A stretch of 64,000 bases of DNA from an uncultured Thermoanaerobaculia bacterium. GTDB taxonomy: Bacteria; Acidobacteriota; Thermoanaerobaculia; Multivoradales; Multivoraceae. Shown in pieces: positions 44,831 through 54,822 of the stretch. A model generated the notes under the pieces. The model was not told where the DNA came from and did not search any database. It saw only the letters and a list, made by a program, of their open reading frames with translations. The position numbers and the translations under genes were made by a program. The stretch is from positions 1,027,136 to 1,091,135 of the forward strand of contig OX638294.1 in assembly GCA_951812325.1 (NCBI GenBank). The letters run 5' to 3'. The first letter of the stretch is position 1. Each line of letters begins with the position of its first letter.

Positions 44831-47800
44831 ACGAACAGGCCGGAGCGGGGCGAGACGGTGGCGGGGGAAATCAACCGGCTGCTGCGGGGCAAACGGGAGT
44901 CCCTCAGCACGCCGCCGGAAATCGCCATCGCGACGGCATACCTCAACCCGGCGGGTGTCGGTCTGCTGCTCGACGAACTGGAGCGGGCGCCGCGGGTGCG
45001 GCTGCTGCTGGGCGCGGAACCGGACCGCGCGACCGGGCGGCCGGCGGCTGCCGGGCTCAGCCGCGACGAACTTGTTCAGGCACTCAGGCGCCATGAGGCC
45101 TGGCTTGCCGCCGAACGGGACCTCACCGGCTTCACCCGGGAGGCGGACGGCACGGCGCGACGGCTGGTCGAGTGGCTGCGCTCGGAGGATGCCGGCGGCG
45201 CACCCGTCGTCGAGGTGCGGCGCTACGAGCGCGGCTTTCTCCACGGCAAGGCCTTCCTCGTCGAGCACGGGTTCGAGCCGGCCGTGCTCGCGGGTTCCTC
45301 GAACCTGACCCACGCCGGGCTGATGACGAACGCCGAACTCAACCTCGGCTACCCGTCCGGCCAGCACACCCACCTCGTTCAGGACTGGTTCGGCCACTTC
45401 TGGGAGCGTTCGGCGCCGTTTCCGCTCGCCGACCTCTACGCCTCGCGCTGGGATCCCCACTCCCCGTGGATCGTTTTCCTTCGCATGTTGTGGGAGCTCT
45501 ACGGCAGGGATCCGGAAGCGGACGACCCCAACGCGCCAGCCGGGGAACTGCACCTGACCGCCTTCCAGCGCGACGGCGTGTCGCGCGCCCTCCGCCTGCT
45601 GAAGGCGAACGGCGGCGTCCTGGTCGCGGACGAGGTCGGGCTCGGCAAGACCTTCATCGCCGCCGAAATGATCCGCAGGGCGACCGAAGAGAACCGGCAG
45701 CGGGTCCTCGTGCTGGCGCCGGCAGCACTCAGGGAGAGCATGTGGGAGCCCTTCCTCGAGAGCCGCGGCTTCTCCCGCCGGGTCCAGTGCATGTCCTACG
45801 ACGAACTCCGGATCGCCTGGCAACGCGACGAGGCGACCATGCGGCGGAAGCTCGACGACTTCGCCCTGGTCGTCGTCGACGAGGCGCACAACCTGAGGAA
45901 TCCGCAGGCCCAACGAACCGAGACGGTCGCGGCGCTGGTCGGCGGTGAGCACGCGAAGCAGGTCGTCCTGCTCACCGCCACGCCGGTCAACAACAGCCTG
46001 GGCGACCTCCACGCCCTGGTGTCGCTCTTCATCCGCAACGATGCCTTCTTCGCCCACGCCGGCATCCCCTCGATTCGGGGCTACATCGCGGAGGCCGAAC
46101 AAATCGACCCGGAGTCCCTGTCGCCCGAGCGCCTGTTCGACCTGCTCGACCGCACCACCGTCCGCAGAACAAGGAGCTTCGTCAAGAAGCACTACCGGGG
46201 CGACCGGTTCCGCGGCGCAGACGGTACCGAGCAAACGATCGTGTTCCCGACCCCCACGCTCCGCCGGCTCGACTACGAGCTCGACCGGAAGGGCGAGGCG
46301 CTGCTCGATGCGGTGACGCGCGCGCTGGACTCGCCGGACGAGTTGGCCAACGGGCAGCCGGGCAGGACGGCGAAGGCCGCGGCCGACCCGGACTGCCTGA
46401 TTCTCGCCCGCTACACGCCGGACGCCTACAGACGCCAAGGCGGCGGCGGGGACCGGACGCAGATCTCGAACGCCGGCCTGCTCCGCTGCGCCCTGCTCAA
46501 GTGCCTGGAGTCTTCGGCGGCTGCTCTGCGATCGACCCTGGGCACGCTGATCCACTCGCACGAGGCGTTCCTCGACGCGTTGAGCGGCGGCTGGGTGCTG
46601 ACCGGCGATGCGCTGAGGGACTGGATCGCGTCCGATGCGGAGGACCTGGATGAGCACCTCGCCTGGCTGGACGACCGCTCGAAGTCCGGCGCCGCCGAGG
46701 CTTCCGGGTACCGAATCGCCGACCTGGGCGCCCATGTGCGGGCCGACCTTGAAACGGCTTCAGACCCTGGCCGCCTCGGCAGCCGACCAGGCGCACGAAC
46801 CCAAGGCCGAACGGCTCGTGGCCCGTCTGCGCGAGATTGCCGCCGAGGCGCGCAAGGTCAGCCGCGACGGCATCGCCCCCTCCGACCGCCGCAAGACGAT
46901 CGTCTTCACCAGCTTCGTCGCCACGGTGCGGGACCTCCAGCGCCGAGTCGAACAGGCCGTGGACGCGGCGGCGCCCGAGGACCCGCTCTCCGACTTCCGC
47001 GGTCGACTGCCCGATCAGCCGGTCCACGGCAGAAAGACCGGTGTAGACCAGCACCAGCGGGCGCGAGTCCTCGCCGGCTTCGCGCCCCGAACCGCCGGCC
47101 TGAAGCACGACGACGACCGGTACGACCTGCTGTTTGCGACCGACGTCCTCTCCGAAGGCGTGAACCTCCAGCAGGCCGGACGGATCGTGAACTACGATCT
47201 GCCATGGAACCCGATGCGGGTGGTGCAACGCCACGGGCGCATCGACCGCATCGGCTCCTCGCACCGGCGCATCGTTCTCGACTGCTTCTTCCCCGCCAGC
47301 AGGCTCGACGAACTGCTTGAACTTGAACAGCGCCTGCGCCGCAAGCTGGCCCTGGCCGACGCCGCGGTCGGCACGGGAGAGGTGCTGCCGGGAGTCGCCT
47401 CGGGCGCTGGCCAGGTGTTCAGCGACACGCGGCGGCAGATCATGGAACTGCACAAGGGGGACGTGTCCGTCCTCGAACGCGGCGCGCAACACCGGGCGCT
47501 CTCCGGCGAGGAGTATCGGCATCGGCTGCGGCAGTCGATGAAGCCGGACGCGGAACGCGGGGAGGTGCTCGGCCTGCCCTGGGCTTCCGGCTCCGGCTTC
47601 TGCAATCCCGAAGCAAGACAGTCCGGATTCGTCTTCTGCATTCGCGTCGGTCAGTGCCCGTCCGGCGCCTCGTCAGGTTCCACGGGCCAGCCCGCAGTCT
47701 CGAGCAGGCGCCTCACCTGCGGCAACGCGGACTGCGAGGTCTGCAGCCGCGGTCCGTTCTTCCGCTTCGTGCCGACCTGGCCGGACTGGCGGCCTCTGAG

Positions 47801-48383
47801 GGACGGCGCGGGCGCCCCGATCGTGCAGAGCGACACCCTGCAGGCGCTGATCGCGGCGGACCCGGTTCGGGAAGACACCGTCCGCGAGCTCCCCCGGCCG
47901 GCCTACGACCGCGCGTTCGACGCCTGGGACCTCGCCCGGCGCGACGTCTGGGAAGAGTGGATGCGGCTTGTCGATCCGGCGAACCTGCAGCCGGATCTGC
48001 CGAAGGCGTTCCGTGACGCGGCGGAGCTGCTCCACCGGCACGGCGCGGAGGTACTCGGCACGGACGAACTCGAAGGGCTCATCCCCCGCTTCCAGACCGT
48101 TCCCACGGTGCGTGTCCAACGCGACGTGCGCGCCATTCTGAATGCCGGCGAACCGGATGCCGCGACGGTTCGTCGCCTCCGGAACTTCGCGCGGCAGGCC
48201 GGGCTGAAACCGTCGGCGCCGATCGAACCGCTGCCCGCGGTCGCCGAGGAGGAGGTCCACCTCGTCGCGTGGATGGCGGTCAGGGCCGGCGCGCAGGAAA
48301 CGCGGCGCGGCCTGCACTCGGGCCAGCCGCTGCGCGGCGTCGCCCTTGATGCCGGCCAGAAGGCCGACGCACCGACTGATTGA
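44765..48383 (+). pseudogene. PLD-nuclease/SNF2 helicase, single frameshift
   Basis: A roughly 1200-residue protein split between two frames: 44765-46753 and 46755-48383. Domains in order: an HKD nuclease (RYERGFLHGKAFLVEHGFEP then LAGSSNLTHAGLMTNAELNL), SNF2/DEAH helicase core with Walker A VLVADEVGLGKTFIAAEMI, DEAH box LVVVDEAHNLRN and TATPVNNSLGDLHALVSLF, then in the second frame the C-terminal helicase lobe (KTIVFTSFVATVRDLQ, DLLFATDVLSEGVNLQQAGR, NPMRVVQRHGRIDRIGS) and a C-terminal Cys-containing module (TCGNADCEVC). A single extra A in GAAACGG at 46751-46757 explains the shift, restoring DLE-RLQTL. It follows the methyltransferase, and the pair resembles a DNA-modification/degradation defence system. 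The frameshift could also be a sequencing error. Confidence 0.85.
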
Positions 48384-48453
48384 CCTCTCAGCCGCCTTTG
48401 GCGGGGCCAGTGCTTCACGCCGAGCGGGGGCAGGCACCCTGCATTTCCGGGCG

Positions 48454-49089
48454 TCAAGAACCGTGCCGGTACGGACTTGCCGATTCCTGCGCGACGAACA
48501 GGTGGGAACTCAAGAGAACCAGTCTCACAAGATCCGCCTGCCTCGAACTCCACGTCTTCGAAAGCGCCTGCTGAACGAGCCAACGAACGGAACGCGTCTT
48601 CCGGTTCGTGGCCTGCGCGATCTCACGAATCGTCATGCCCTCGGCCAGAGCCACCGCGACACGACTCTCGGCAGGTGTCAATCCGAGCGACATCGCGACC
48701 TGTTCGGGTCTCAACCGAACGCGGCGCCAGGGGTCCAGCAGCACGACGACCGCGGCGACGCCCGTGGCCCCGCTGTTCGCCTGGTTCACATGGACGGTCA
48801 GGGGCCGCTCATTCGGCCACGCGCCCACCACCGTGCACCCGCCGGCCCGAGGCCCGGCCCGGCCGCCGAACGCCGACTCCAGAATGCTCTCCAGAGCTTC
48901 GACATCCGCCTGCCGCCGCGCCGTCAGCCTCCCGTCCAGCTCCTGGAGGCCCCCGTCCTGCCGAAGAACCTCGCGTGCGCGCGCATTCGACTCCAGGATC
49001 GCCCCCTCATGGTCCAGGTAGATCAGGCCCGCTTGGCGCGGGTCGACAAGTGCATCCGCGAGGTCGCACGGCGGGAAGGGCGTGGACAC
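48454..49089 (-). CDS. LuxR-type HTH regulator with PAS-like N-terminal domain, shortened
   Basis: Transcription factor of 211 residues. N-terminal part LADALVDPRQAGLIYLDHEG and SNARAREVLRQDGG is PAS-like; the C-terminal LuxR helix-turn-helix is LGLTPAESRVAVALAEGMTI and REIAQATNRKTRSVRWLVQQ. Full-length relatives are often about 370 residues with an additional N-terminal helical part, so this protein looks 5'-truncated or is a short variant. The GTG at 49089 is seven bases after the blaR1-like stop and has no strong ribosome-binding site, so translation may depend on coupling. Convergent with the helicase. Confidence 0.75.
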   Translation of the reverse strand: MSTPFPPCDLADALVDPRQAGLIYLDHEGAILESNARAREVLRQDGGLQELDGRLTARRQADVEALESILESAFGGRAGPRAGGCTVVGAWPNERPLTVHVNQANSGATGVAAVVVLLDPWRRVRLRPEQVAMSLGLTPAESRVAVALAEGMTIREIAQATNRKTRSVRWLVQQALSKTWSSRQADLVRLVLLSSHLFVAQESASPYRHGS

Positions 49090-49095
49090 AACAGA

Positions 49096-50706
49096 TCAGC
49101 GACCGCTCAGGCCCCGGCGAACGTCGACTCCGGCCTGGATCCGGTCAACGGGGTGGGCAGGATCTCCATCGCGCCCCAACACATGCAGCGTCTCATCCGC
49201 CCACCACTCCCGGGCCGGCGGTCGGGCTCCGGCCCAGCGCTCCGAAACTCCGCTCTCGGCGGCCAGCCGCGTGATCTGCCTGCGAATTCCACCCTCCGCC
49301 ACTGCCCACTCGCGACGACCGATTGCGCGCACTCCACCGCCGCCGCCTGTCGCCGCATCCTCGTTCAGGGTGCAGACAAGGAGGTCGTCATCTTCCGCGA
49401 AGAGCCATCCGGCCACCAGGTCAGCACCGGCGCCGACCGCGCAATCCACCACGCCAGACAGGACGGCGGCAGGTTCCGGAAGGGCGCCGTCCGGACGAGT
49501 GTCCGCTCCACCGCCCGCACGCATCGGGTCGGCGACCGCCGCCGCGATGCCCACCGCGGCGACAGCTGCCGCGGTGACCGTCGCGGCCAACGCCCGAGGG
49601 CGGGCGCGCCCGGGTCCGAGAATCGTTCGGATTCTCCTCTCCAACTGTGAGCGGAGAGCCATCGGCAACGACGGCGCCGGCAGCCCCAACGACCTGCTCT
49701 CCGCCAGGGAGAGAAGGTGCCCCGCATACTCGGACGGTCGTGCGCCGGCCGCCACGACTTCCTCGTCGCACGCTTCCTCGCGGCTCACCGCAGCGAACCT
49801 CGACGCCACCCAGCACAGCGGATGAAACCAGTAGAACGCCAGGACGGCCCGGCCAACGAGTTGGCGAAGAACGTCACGCCTGCGCACGTGAACCAACTCG
49901 TGGACCAGGACGACCTGGCGGCGCGCTCGGGTCCAGTCAGCCGCCGAAGCCGGGAGCAGGATGACCGGCCTCCACAAGCCCCCCGTCATCGGCGTCACGG
50001 AGTCCCTTTCCACAACGAGCCGCACCTCGGTACGGATGGACAGTTGCTCGCGCAATGCGTCCAGGTGTTCAAGCCAGGCCTCGTTCTCGACGGGCTGCGC
50101 GGCGCGTACCCGCCGGTGGAACCGGAGAGCACCAACGCCCAGGGAAGCAAACGAGGCCCCGCAGCCGATCGCCCAGAGCGCGAAGGCCGCCCGGCTCAAG
50201 CCCCAGGCCCCGGTCGGTCCGTATGCCCGTCTCGGGTTCTCTCGCGTTCCGGTTCGGGCCCCGGAAACCCGGCCAGTCGATGACCCGGCTGCTCCGGATG
50301 GCCGGGTCGCCGCCGGCCGGACGGCGCCGGCTGCAGATGCCGCGGAGCTCGCTCGGGCGTCCGCTCTCCCGCGGACCCCGGGAGCGTCAGCTGCCATGGG
50401 AACAGGAACTCCAGCAGCCGGGACAAGGAGAGCTCCGTGCCCGACTGCTTCAGGGCCTGCCTCCCCGGCCCTCCCGCCCGCAGGAGGAAGGAGCGGCGCC
50501 TCCCACGAAGGACCGAACAGCCTGAGGCCGGGCAGCACGAGCAGGAACACGAACGTCCACGTCCACAGGCGATGCCGCATCGCCGCGGGCGCCCTGCGGG
50601 TCAGCCACTGAAGAGCCAGCGACAGGCTCAACAGGATCGTTGCCCGGGCGGTCAGATCCACCAGGCCCGCTGACTCCGCGGTCGCCAGAGCGAGAGAGTC
50701 GGTCAC
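49096..50706 (-). CDS. blaR1: BlaR1/MecR1-family M56 sensor protease
   Basis: Membrane metalloprotease that senses an external signal and cleaves the partner BlaI repressor. The 536 residues contain N-terminal helices (ATILLSLSLALQWLTR; LWTWTFVFLLVLPGLRLF), a low-complexity Ala/Pro-rich loop, and the M56 domain with zinc motif VLVHELVHVRRRDVLRQL near residue 269 and SREEACDEEVVAAG. After a further helix (ALAATVTAAAVAAVGIAAAV) the about 150-residue extracytoplasmic domain is not penicillin-binding-like, so the signal is unknown. The start overlaps the blaI stop by four bases. Family-level call; beta-lactam sensing should not be assumed. Confidence 0.85.
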   Translation of the reverse strand: MTDSLALATAESAGLVDLTARATILLSLSLALQWLTRRAPAAMRHRLWTWTFVFLLVLPGLRLFGPSWEAPLLPPAGGRAGEAGPEAVGHGALLVPAAGVPVPMAADAPGVRGRADARASSAASAAGAVRPAATRPSGAAGSSTGRVSGARTGTRENPRRAYGPTGAWGLSRAAFALWAIGCGASFASLGVGALRFHRRVRAAQPVENEAWLEHLDALREQLSIRTEVRLVVERDSVTPMTGGLWRPVILLPASAADWTRARRQVVLVHELVHVRRRDVLRQLVGRAVLAFYWFHPLCWVASRFAAVSREEACDEEVVAAGARPSEYAGHLLSLAESRSLGLPAPSLPMALRSQLERRIRTILGPGRARPRALAATVTAAAVAAVGIAAAVADPMRAGGGADTRPDGALPEPAAVLSGVVDCAVGAGADLVAGWLFAEDDDLLVCTLNEDAATGGGGGVRAIGRREWAVAEGGIRRQITRLAAESGVSERWAGARPPAREWWADETLHVLGRDGDPAHPVDRIQAGVDVRRGLSGR

Positions 50707-51086
50707 CGTCCCTCCCGGGAAGCCCGGTCGATGAGTGCTCGCAAACGCGCTCGCTCCTTCGGCGTGATTCTGGTGTCGTCCAGGTCGAGAAGCGCAGCCA
50801 CCGCGCCTTCCACCGAGCCCCCGAAGAACGTCCTGACCACGTGGCGCAGCGCCGAACGCCGCGCCTTCGAGGCGGGGACGCGCGGCGAGTACACGTAGCG
50901 GACGCCTTCCGTCCTGCTGGCCAGGTGTCCCTTGCTGACGAGGATTCGAAGCACGGACCGAACCGCCGAGTCTGTCGGCGGTTCGACCATTCGGTCACGG
51001 ATCTGCGCGCTGGTCGCCACTCCGAGCTCGTGGATAATGTCCATGACCTCACGCTCTCTGCGGCTGAACTGGTGCAACTCGCTCAT
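50703..51086 (-). CDS. blaI: BlaI/MecI/CopY-family repressor
   Basis: Winged-helix dimeric repressor, 127 residues: HQFSRREREVMDIIHELGVA, TSAQIRDRMVEPPTDSAVRS, VLRILVSKGHLASRTEGVRY and a C-terminal dimerisation segment (LRHVVRTFFGGSVEGAVAAL). It is normally inactivated by proteolysis by the neighbouring BlaR1-type protease. A perfect inverted repeat 69 nt upstream is the likely autoregulatory operator. First gene of blaI-blaR1-luxR. Confidence 0.9.
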   Translation of the reverse strand: MSELHQFSRREREVMDIIHELGVATSAQIRDRMVEPPTDSAVRSVLRILVSKGHLASRTEGVRYVYSPRVPASKARRSALRHVVRTFFGGSVEGAVAALLDLDDTRITPKERARLRALIDRASREGR

Positions 51087-51155
51087 GACCTGTGCCCGTC
51101 TGGCCGAACCGGAAGCACCGATCCGAAACCGGCGGACCAGAGACTAGCCGCGAAA

Positions 51156-51171
51156 TGTTGAAAAATCAACA
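51156..51171. promoter_or_regulatory. Candidate BlaI operator
   Basis: TGTTGA-AAAA-TCAACA, a perfect 16-nt palindrome in an AT-rich patch unlike the surrounding GC-rich DNA, upstream of blaI. Position and symmetry fit BlaI/CopY autoregulation; the core differs from the TACA/TGTA type of staphylococcal operators. Confidence 0.6.
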
Positions 51172-51457
51172 CCCGCCAGCGTTGCGGCAGACGGCAGACC
51201 GTCCCGCAACGCCTTGGAGAACCGGCAAGCCGGTTTCCCACAGCTACCGCAGCCGCTACGACTACTGATTGCTCAAGGCGACCGAGAAGGACTCACTCCC
51301 ACGCACTTGAGAGCCGGCCGAGGTGGCTCACTTTCCGAGCAACGTTTGGCTCGGTCTCTGAGCGTTTGCCTGCAACGCGGGCGCCCCACCGTTCCCGGTA
51401 CGACGCGGACCTTCGCCACGGGCTGCCCGCGACGCACGACCCGGGACAGAGGCCCCG
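51172..51457. other. Spacer upstream of blaI with hairpins, no gene
   Basis: Contains gttgcgg...ccgcaac (about 51181-51211) and AACCGGC-AA-GCCGGTT (about 51219-51234) as inverted repeats downstream of the 51458 gene. They may terminate that operon. No convincing coding frame. Confidence 0.4.
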
Positions 51458-54400
51458 TCAGTCGCCCAGGTCCACCTCGCTGGTTCGCCGCCTTTCGGTG
51501 ACGACGGTCCGCGAATCATCGCCCCGCCGCACCACGTAGGCGCCGGCCGGGAGGTTTGGAATCGTCTCCCCCACGGAAAAGGTCGGTGCTCCACCGAACC
51601 ACATCCGGAGCTGCCCGAGATTCCAACCGCCGGGCGTCGAGATCGTGACGCCTCCGCCGCGGTACTCGCCGATCAAGGCCAACGAGGCGGTCGAGGCGCC
51701 GGGCTCGAACGTCACGCCCCGCTCCAACGCCTCGCGCAGGCCCTGCCACTCGCCGAAGATCCAGCGTCCGTCCGCACTGCAGGCGGCCCGGACCTGCCTG
51801 CCCAGCGGCGGTTCGAGACGCGCCTCGGCCCTGCCGCCCCGAATCTGTACGAGTTGACCTCCCGCGGCGTTGTCCGTCTCCACCAGGCAGAAGCCGCTTT
51901 CGGCACCCGGCAGCTCGATGCGCAGGCGGTCCGACACCGCCTTGTCGGCAAGGTGGAGTTGCACGGACGCCCGATCGCCCGGCCGGTCGAGTTCCACCTC
52001 GACCAGGTCCGATCGAAGATGGCGCTGGCGCGCCCGCACCTGGTAGCGCCCCGGCCGCAGGCCCAGCATCCGGAAGCTCCCCCGGCTGTCCGACATGACC
52101 GGTGGCTGGCCGGGAAACGCCTCCACCGTCACGCGGCGGGCCGGCCGGCCCTCCTGGTCGAAGACGGTTCCTTCCACCGACACGCCGTCGTAGGCGATGT
52201 TGCGCACCACCTCGCCGCGGGCCCCGGCCGGAACGTCCACGACATGCGGCTCCTGGTAACCGCCGGAGGCGGGCATCCAGAGGACCTCCCACTCTCCAGG
52301 GAGCACAGACGCCAGACGGTACGTCCCGTCTCCGTCCAGCGGAGACTGGAGGTCCTGAAGCCCGTTCACGGCCGCCTCGACCCGCTCGAGTCCGCTGCTT
52401 CGAGAACGGAAGAAGCCGCCCGGAACCTCGGCCTTGGCACTCCGGCGCTGCCACAGCAACGTCCCGTCAACCGCCTCGCCGTCCATCGTGACCCGCCCGG
52501 TGACCCGTACGCTCCGGTCGTTGCAGCGAACCGCGAGATCACCCTCCGGTTCGACGACTCTTCTGGTGCAGACCGGTTGTCCGCCGCCGTTGAGGACAAC
52601 GATCGCCAGCGGACCGTTCGGTACCGCACGGAACACGGCCTCGCGGTCGTCCAGCGGCGTCGTCATCTTCTCCGGCGGCGCCGCATCGCCGACGGCCAGT
52701 TCGACCAGGCCGCCCTCCGTGTCGGACCGTACCGTGACCTGTCGCCCTCGGGCGAGCTGGACCGCGCCCAGATCAAGGCCCACGGCGTGTTCCAGGTGGA
52801 CCTCCAGCCGCCGCGGAGCGTAGCCCTCAGCCGCCACCCGAAGCGCGGCAGGCCCGGCGCCCAACCCATGAAGCTCGAAGTAGCCCTCCGACCCGGACGA
52901 CGCAGTGGGAGAGCCGCCAAGAAGCGGCGTCAGGAGCGGTCCGAACTCCGAGACCACCGTCGAGGTCACGGACGCTCCCTCCAACGATTCGTAACCCTCG
53001 CCCACGACGTAGCCGGAGACCACGGCCGACTGCGATCCGCGGACGATGCCAAGATCGATCGCCTCACCGGCGGCGCCCGTTGCCTCCACACGTGCCGGAC
53101 CTGTGTTGTCGGCGGCAAACTCGAGTTCCCACACGCCGCCGCCGGGCAGGTCGACGGAGAAGATCCCGTCCGCATCGACCGTGCCGCCGAGGAGGAGACC
53201 ACCGGCGCCCAGTGCCCGGGCCGTGAATCGGCCGTTCGCGGCCGACGTCAGGCCATCCGCTGCAACGTATGTTCCCGTCACCGTCAGGGCAGGCGCCAGT
53301 TCGATGACGAACGGCTGGTCCGACTCCCGACCGACGCCGACCGGTAGCCGCGGGTGGGCGAATCCGTAGCCGCGCGCCGTGACCTGAAGTTCCCGCCCGT
53401 AGCGCACCTGGACGGCGGACAAGCCGTCGGATCCCGTTCGCGTCTGGCCGCCATCGGCAGCCCGAACCAGCGCCCCCGCCACCGGAAAGCGCCGCAGAGC
53501 GTCGATGATCCGAACCCAGACCACCTCGACCTCGCTCAGAACGATGTCCCCGAGATCCAGCGAGCCCTCGAGTTCCAGCCGGCTTGCGGCCTCCAGCCCG
53601 CTTTCCTCCTCCGAGACGGCTCGCAGGGTCGCGGCGCCGGCAGAGAAGCCGTGCAGCCGGAAGCGGCCGCCGATCCCGGTCCTGCCCGTCTGCAACTGCG
53701 TCAGACCGAAGCCGTCCCTGACGAAGGAGCGACCAAGAAGTCGAGCCGCAACCGGCTCGCCGTCGCCGTTCACGACCCGCCCGCTCACGAAGAAACCCGG
53801 TTCGAGCTCCACGCGGTCCGGCACATCGCGCAACGTGGGAAACGCCGCAGATGCAAGTCCATCGCTCGACACGAGAACCGCCGGGCTCTGCCCGGCCGGC
53901 AGGTCCAGGTCGACCCGACCTTCCGCGTCGGCCCTCTCGAAGCCCAGGATCTCCGTCTGACTGAGACCACCCCGGCCGGGGCGGAGAAGGTAGAAGCGAG
54001 CGTTCTCCACCGGGGCGCCGCCCGCAGTGATCTCGTGGCGCACGGCGCGGGCCTCGAGAAGTCGGATGGAAACCCCGGCGGTCCGGTCCGCAACCTCCGT
54101 CCACCGCGAGCACCGCCCCGCGGAGCATGCCTGCACCCGCCACGGGCCGGGAGCGCGCGGCAGGCGAACGGTGCGGGCTTCCCCGCTCCAGGCAGGCAGC
54201 AGGCTGCGGGGGACCTCCCGCCACATCGCAGAGGGCGCGGCGGTCACCGTCGACCGGGGCGGTTCACCCGGATCGTCATCCAGGCCGGACAACCGCACGA
54301 CGAGCTCGGCTCGCGAGACACCAGCCGAAGCAGCCGCCGACGCCGAACTCGAAGCCGCGGTCCTGGCCCGATGCGCCGCGTCGTTGCAGGCGTGCACGAT

Positions 54401-54718
54401 GTCGGACCCGAAGAGCCGCTTCACCGGCGGGCAGACGTCGTTCCAGACCCAGCAGGACCGGATGTCGGCGTCGGGGCCTGCGCTGGCCGAGATCTCCTGC
54501 CAGGCCCGCGCTTCCGGGGTGGCAACTGCCAACGGCGGCAGCGCCCGGGCCGCTCCGTCGCTGTTCAGGCAGACCAGCTGGAGATCGTCTGCCGGCTGCC
54601 CGAGGACCGGAGTCGCCGCCACCCATCCCAGGACGGCATAGACCACGGCTCCCAGGACGGCATAGACCATGGCCTGCCGACCGGGCCGACGGCCTGAGGC
54701 AGCCGTCGGGAGCTTCAT
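51458..54718 (-). CDS. Large secreted protein with carboxypeptidase regulatory-like repeats
   Basis: About 1086 residues from ATG 54718 (an alternative GTG with GGGAG upstream lies at 54817). The leader MKLPTAASGRRPGRQAMVYA continues with VLGAVVYAVLGWVAATPVLG, where MVYAVLGA and VVYAVLGW come from a 24-bp tandem repeat. The mature part is a chain of Ig-like/carboxypeptidase-regulatory repeats (VENARFYLLRPG, VSGRVVNGDGEPVAARLLGR, VEGTVFDQEGRPARRVTVEA, FRMLGLRPGRYQVRARQRHL). Such repeats usually form extracellular stalks. Function unknown; likely co-transcribed with the gene at 54823. Confidence 0.8.
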   Translation of the reverse strand: MKLPTAASGRRPGRQAMVYAVLGAVVYAVLGWVAATPVLGQPADDLQLVCLNSDGAARALPPLAVATPEARAWQEISASAGPDADIRSCWVWNDVCPPVKRLFGSDIVHACNDAAHRARTAASSSASAAASAGVSRAELVVRLSGLDDDPGEPPRSTVTAAPSAMWREVPRSLLPAWSGEARTVRLPRAPGPWRVQACSAGRCSRWTEVADRTAGVSIRLLEARAVRHEITAGGAPVENARFYLLRPGRGGLSQTEILGFERADAEGRVDLDLPAGQSPAVLVSSDGLASAAFPTLRDVPDRVELEPGFFVSGRVVNGDGEPVAARLLGRSFVRDGFGLTQLQTGRTGIGGRFRLHGFSAGAATLRAVSEEESGLEAASRLELEGSLDLGDIVLSEVEVVWVRIIDALRRFPVAGALVRAADGGQTRTGSDGLSAVQVRYGRELQVTARGYGFAHPRLPVGVGRESDQPFVIELAPALTVTGTYVAADGLTSAANGRFTARALGAGGLLLGGTVDADGIFSVDLPGGGVWELEFAADNTGPARVEATGAAGEAIDLGIVRGSQSAVVSGYVVGEGYESLEGASVTSTVVSEFGPLLTPLLGGSPTASSGSEGYFELHGLGAGPAALRVAAEGYAPRRLEVHLEHAVGLDLGAVQLARGRQVTVRSDTEGGLVELAVGDAAPPEKMTTPLDDREAVFRAVPNGPLAIVVLNGGGQPVCTRRVVEPEGDLAVRCNDRSVRVTGRVTMDGEAVDGTLLWQRRSAKAEVPGGFFRSRSSGLERVEAAVNGLQDLQSPLDGDGTYRLASVLPGEWEVLWMPASGGYQEPHVVDVPAGARGEVVRNIAYDGVSVEGTVFDQEGRPARRVTVEAFPGQPPVMSDSRGSFRMLGLRPGRYQVRARQRHLRSDLVEVELDRPGDRASVQLHLADKAVSDRLRIELPGAESGFCLVETDNAAGGQLVQIRGGRAEARLEPPLGRQVRAACSADGRWIFGEWQGLREALERGVTFEPGASTASLALIGEYRGGGVTISTPGGWNLGQLRMWFGGAPTFSVGETIPNLPAGAYVVRRGDDSRTVVTERRRTSEVDLGD

Positions 54719-54822
54719 CGCCCCCGGTCCAGGGCGATCAGCCGCGGCAAGGGTCGCGCCACGCGCCCTGCGGGCCAGGCGCCTGACCGATTTCGCTGCG
54801 ACCAGGACTTCTGCCACGGCTG

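Noticed and set aside
44255..46735. A minus-strand frame of about 825 codons opposite the helicase
   Set aside because: Shadow of the PLD-helicase gene, whose helicase motifs are on the plus strand.
39512..48383. Complete DISARM or BREX system
   Set aside because: No DUF1998 (DrmB), DrmA, BrxC, PglZ or Lon-like gene is present. Only a methyltransferase and a PLD-helicase are seen.
49096..51086. Beta-lactam resistance operon
   Set aside because: Only the BlaI and BlaR1 families are present. There is no beta-lactamase gene, and the sensor domain is not penicillin-binding-like.
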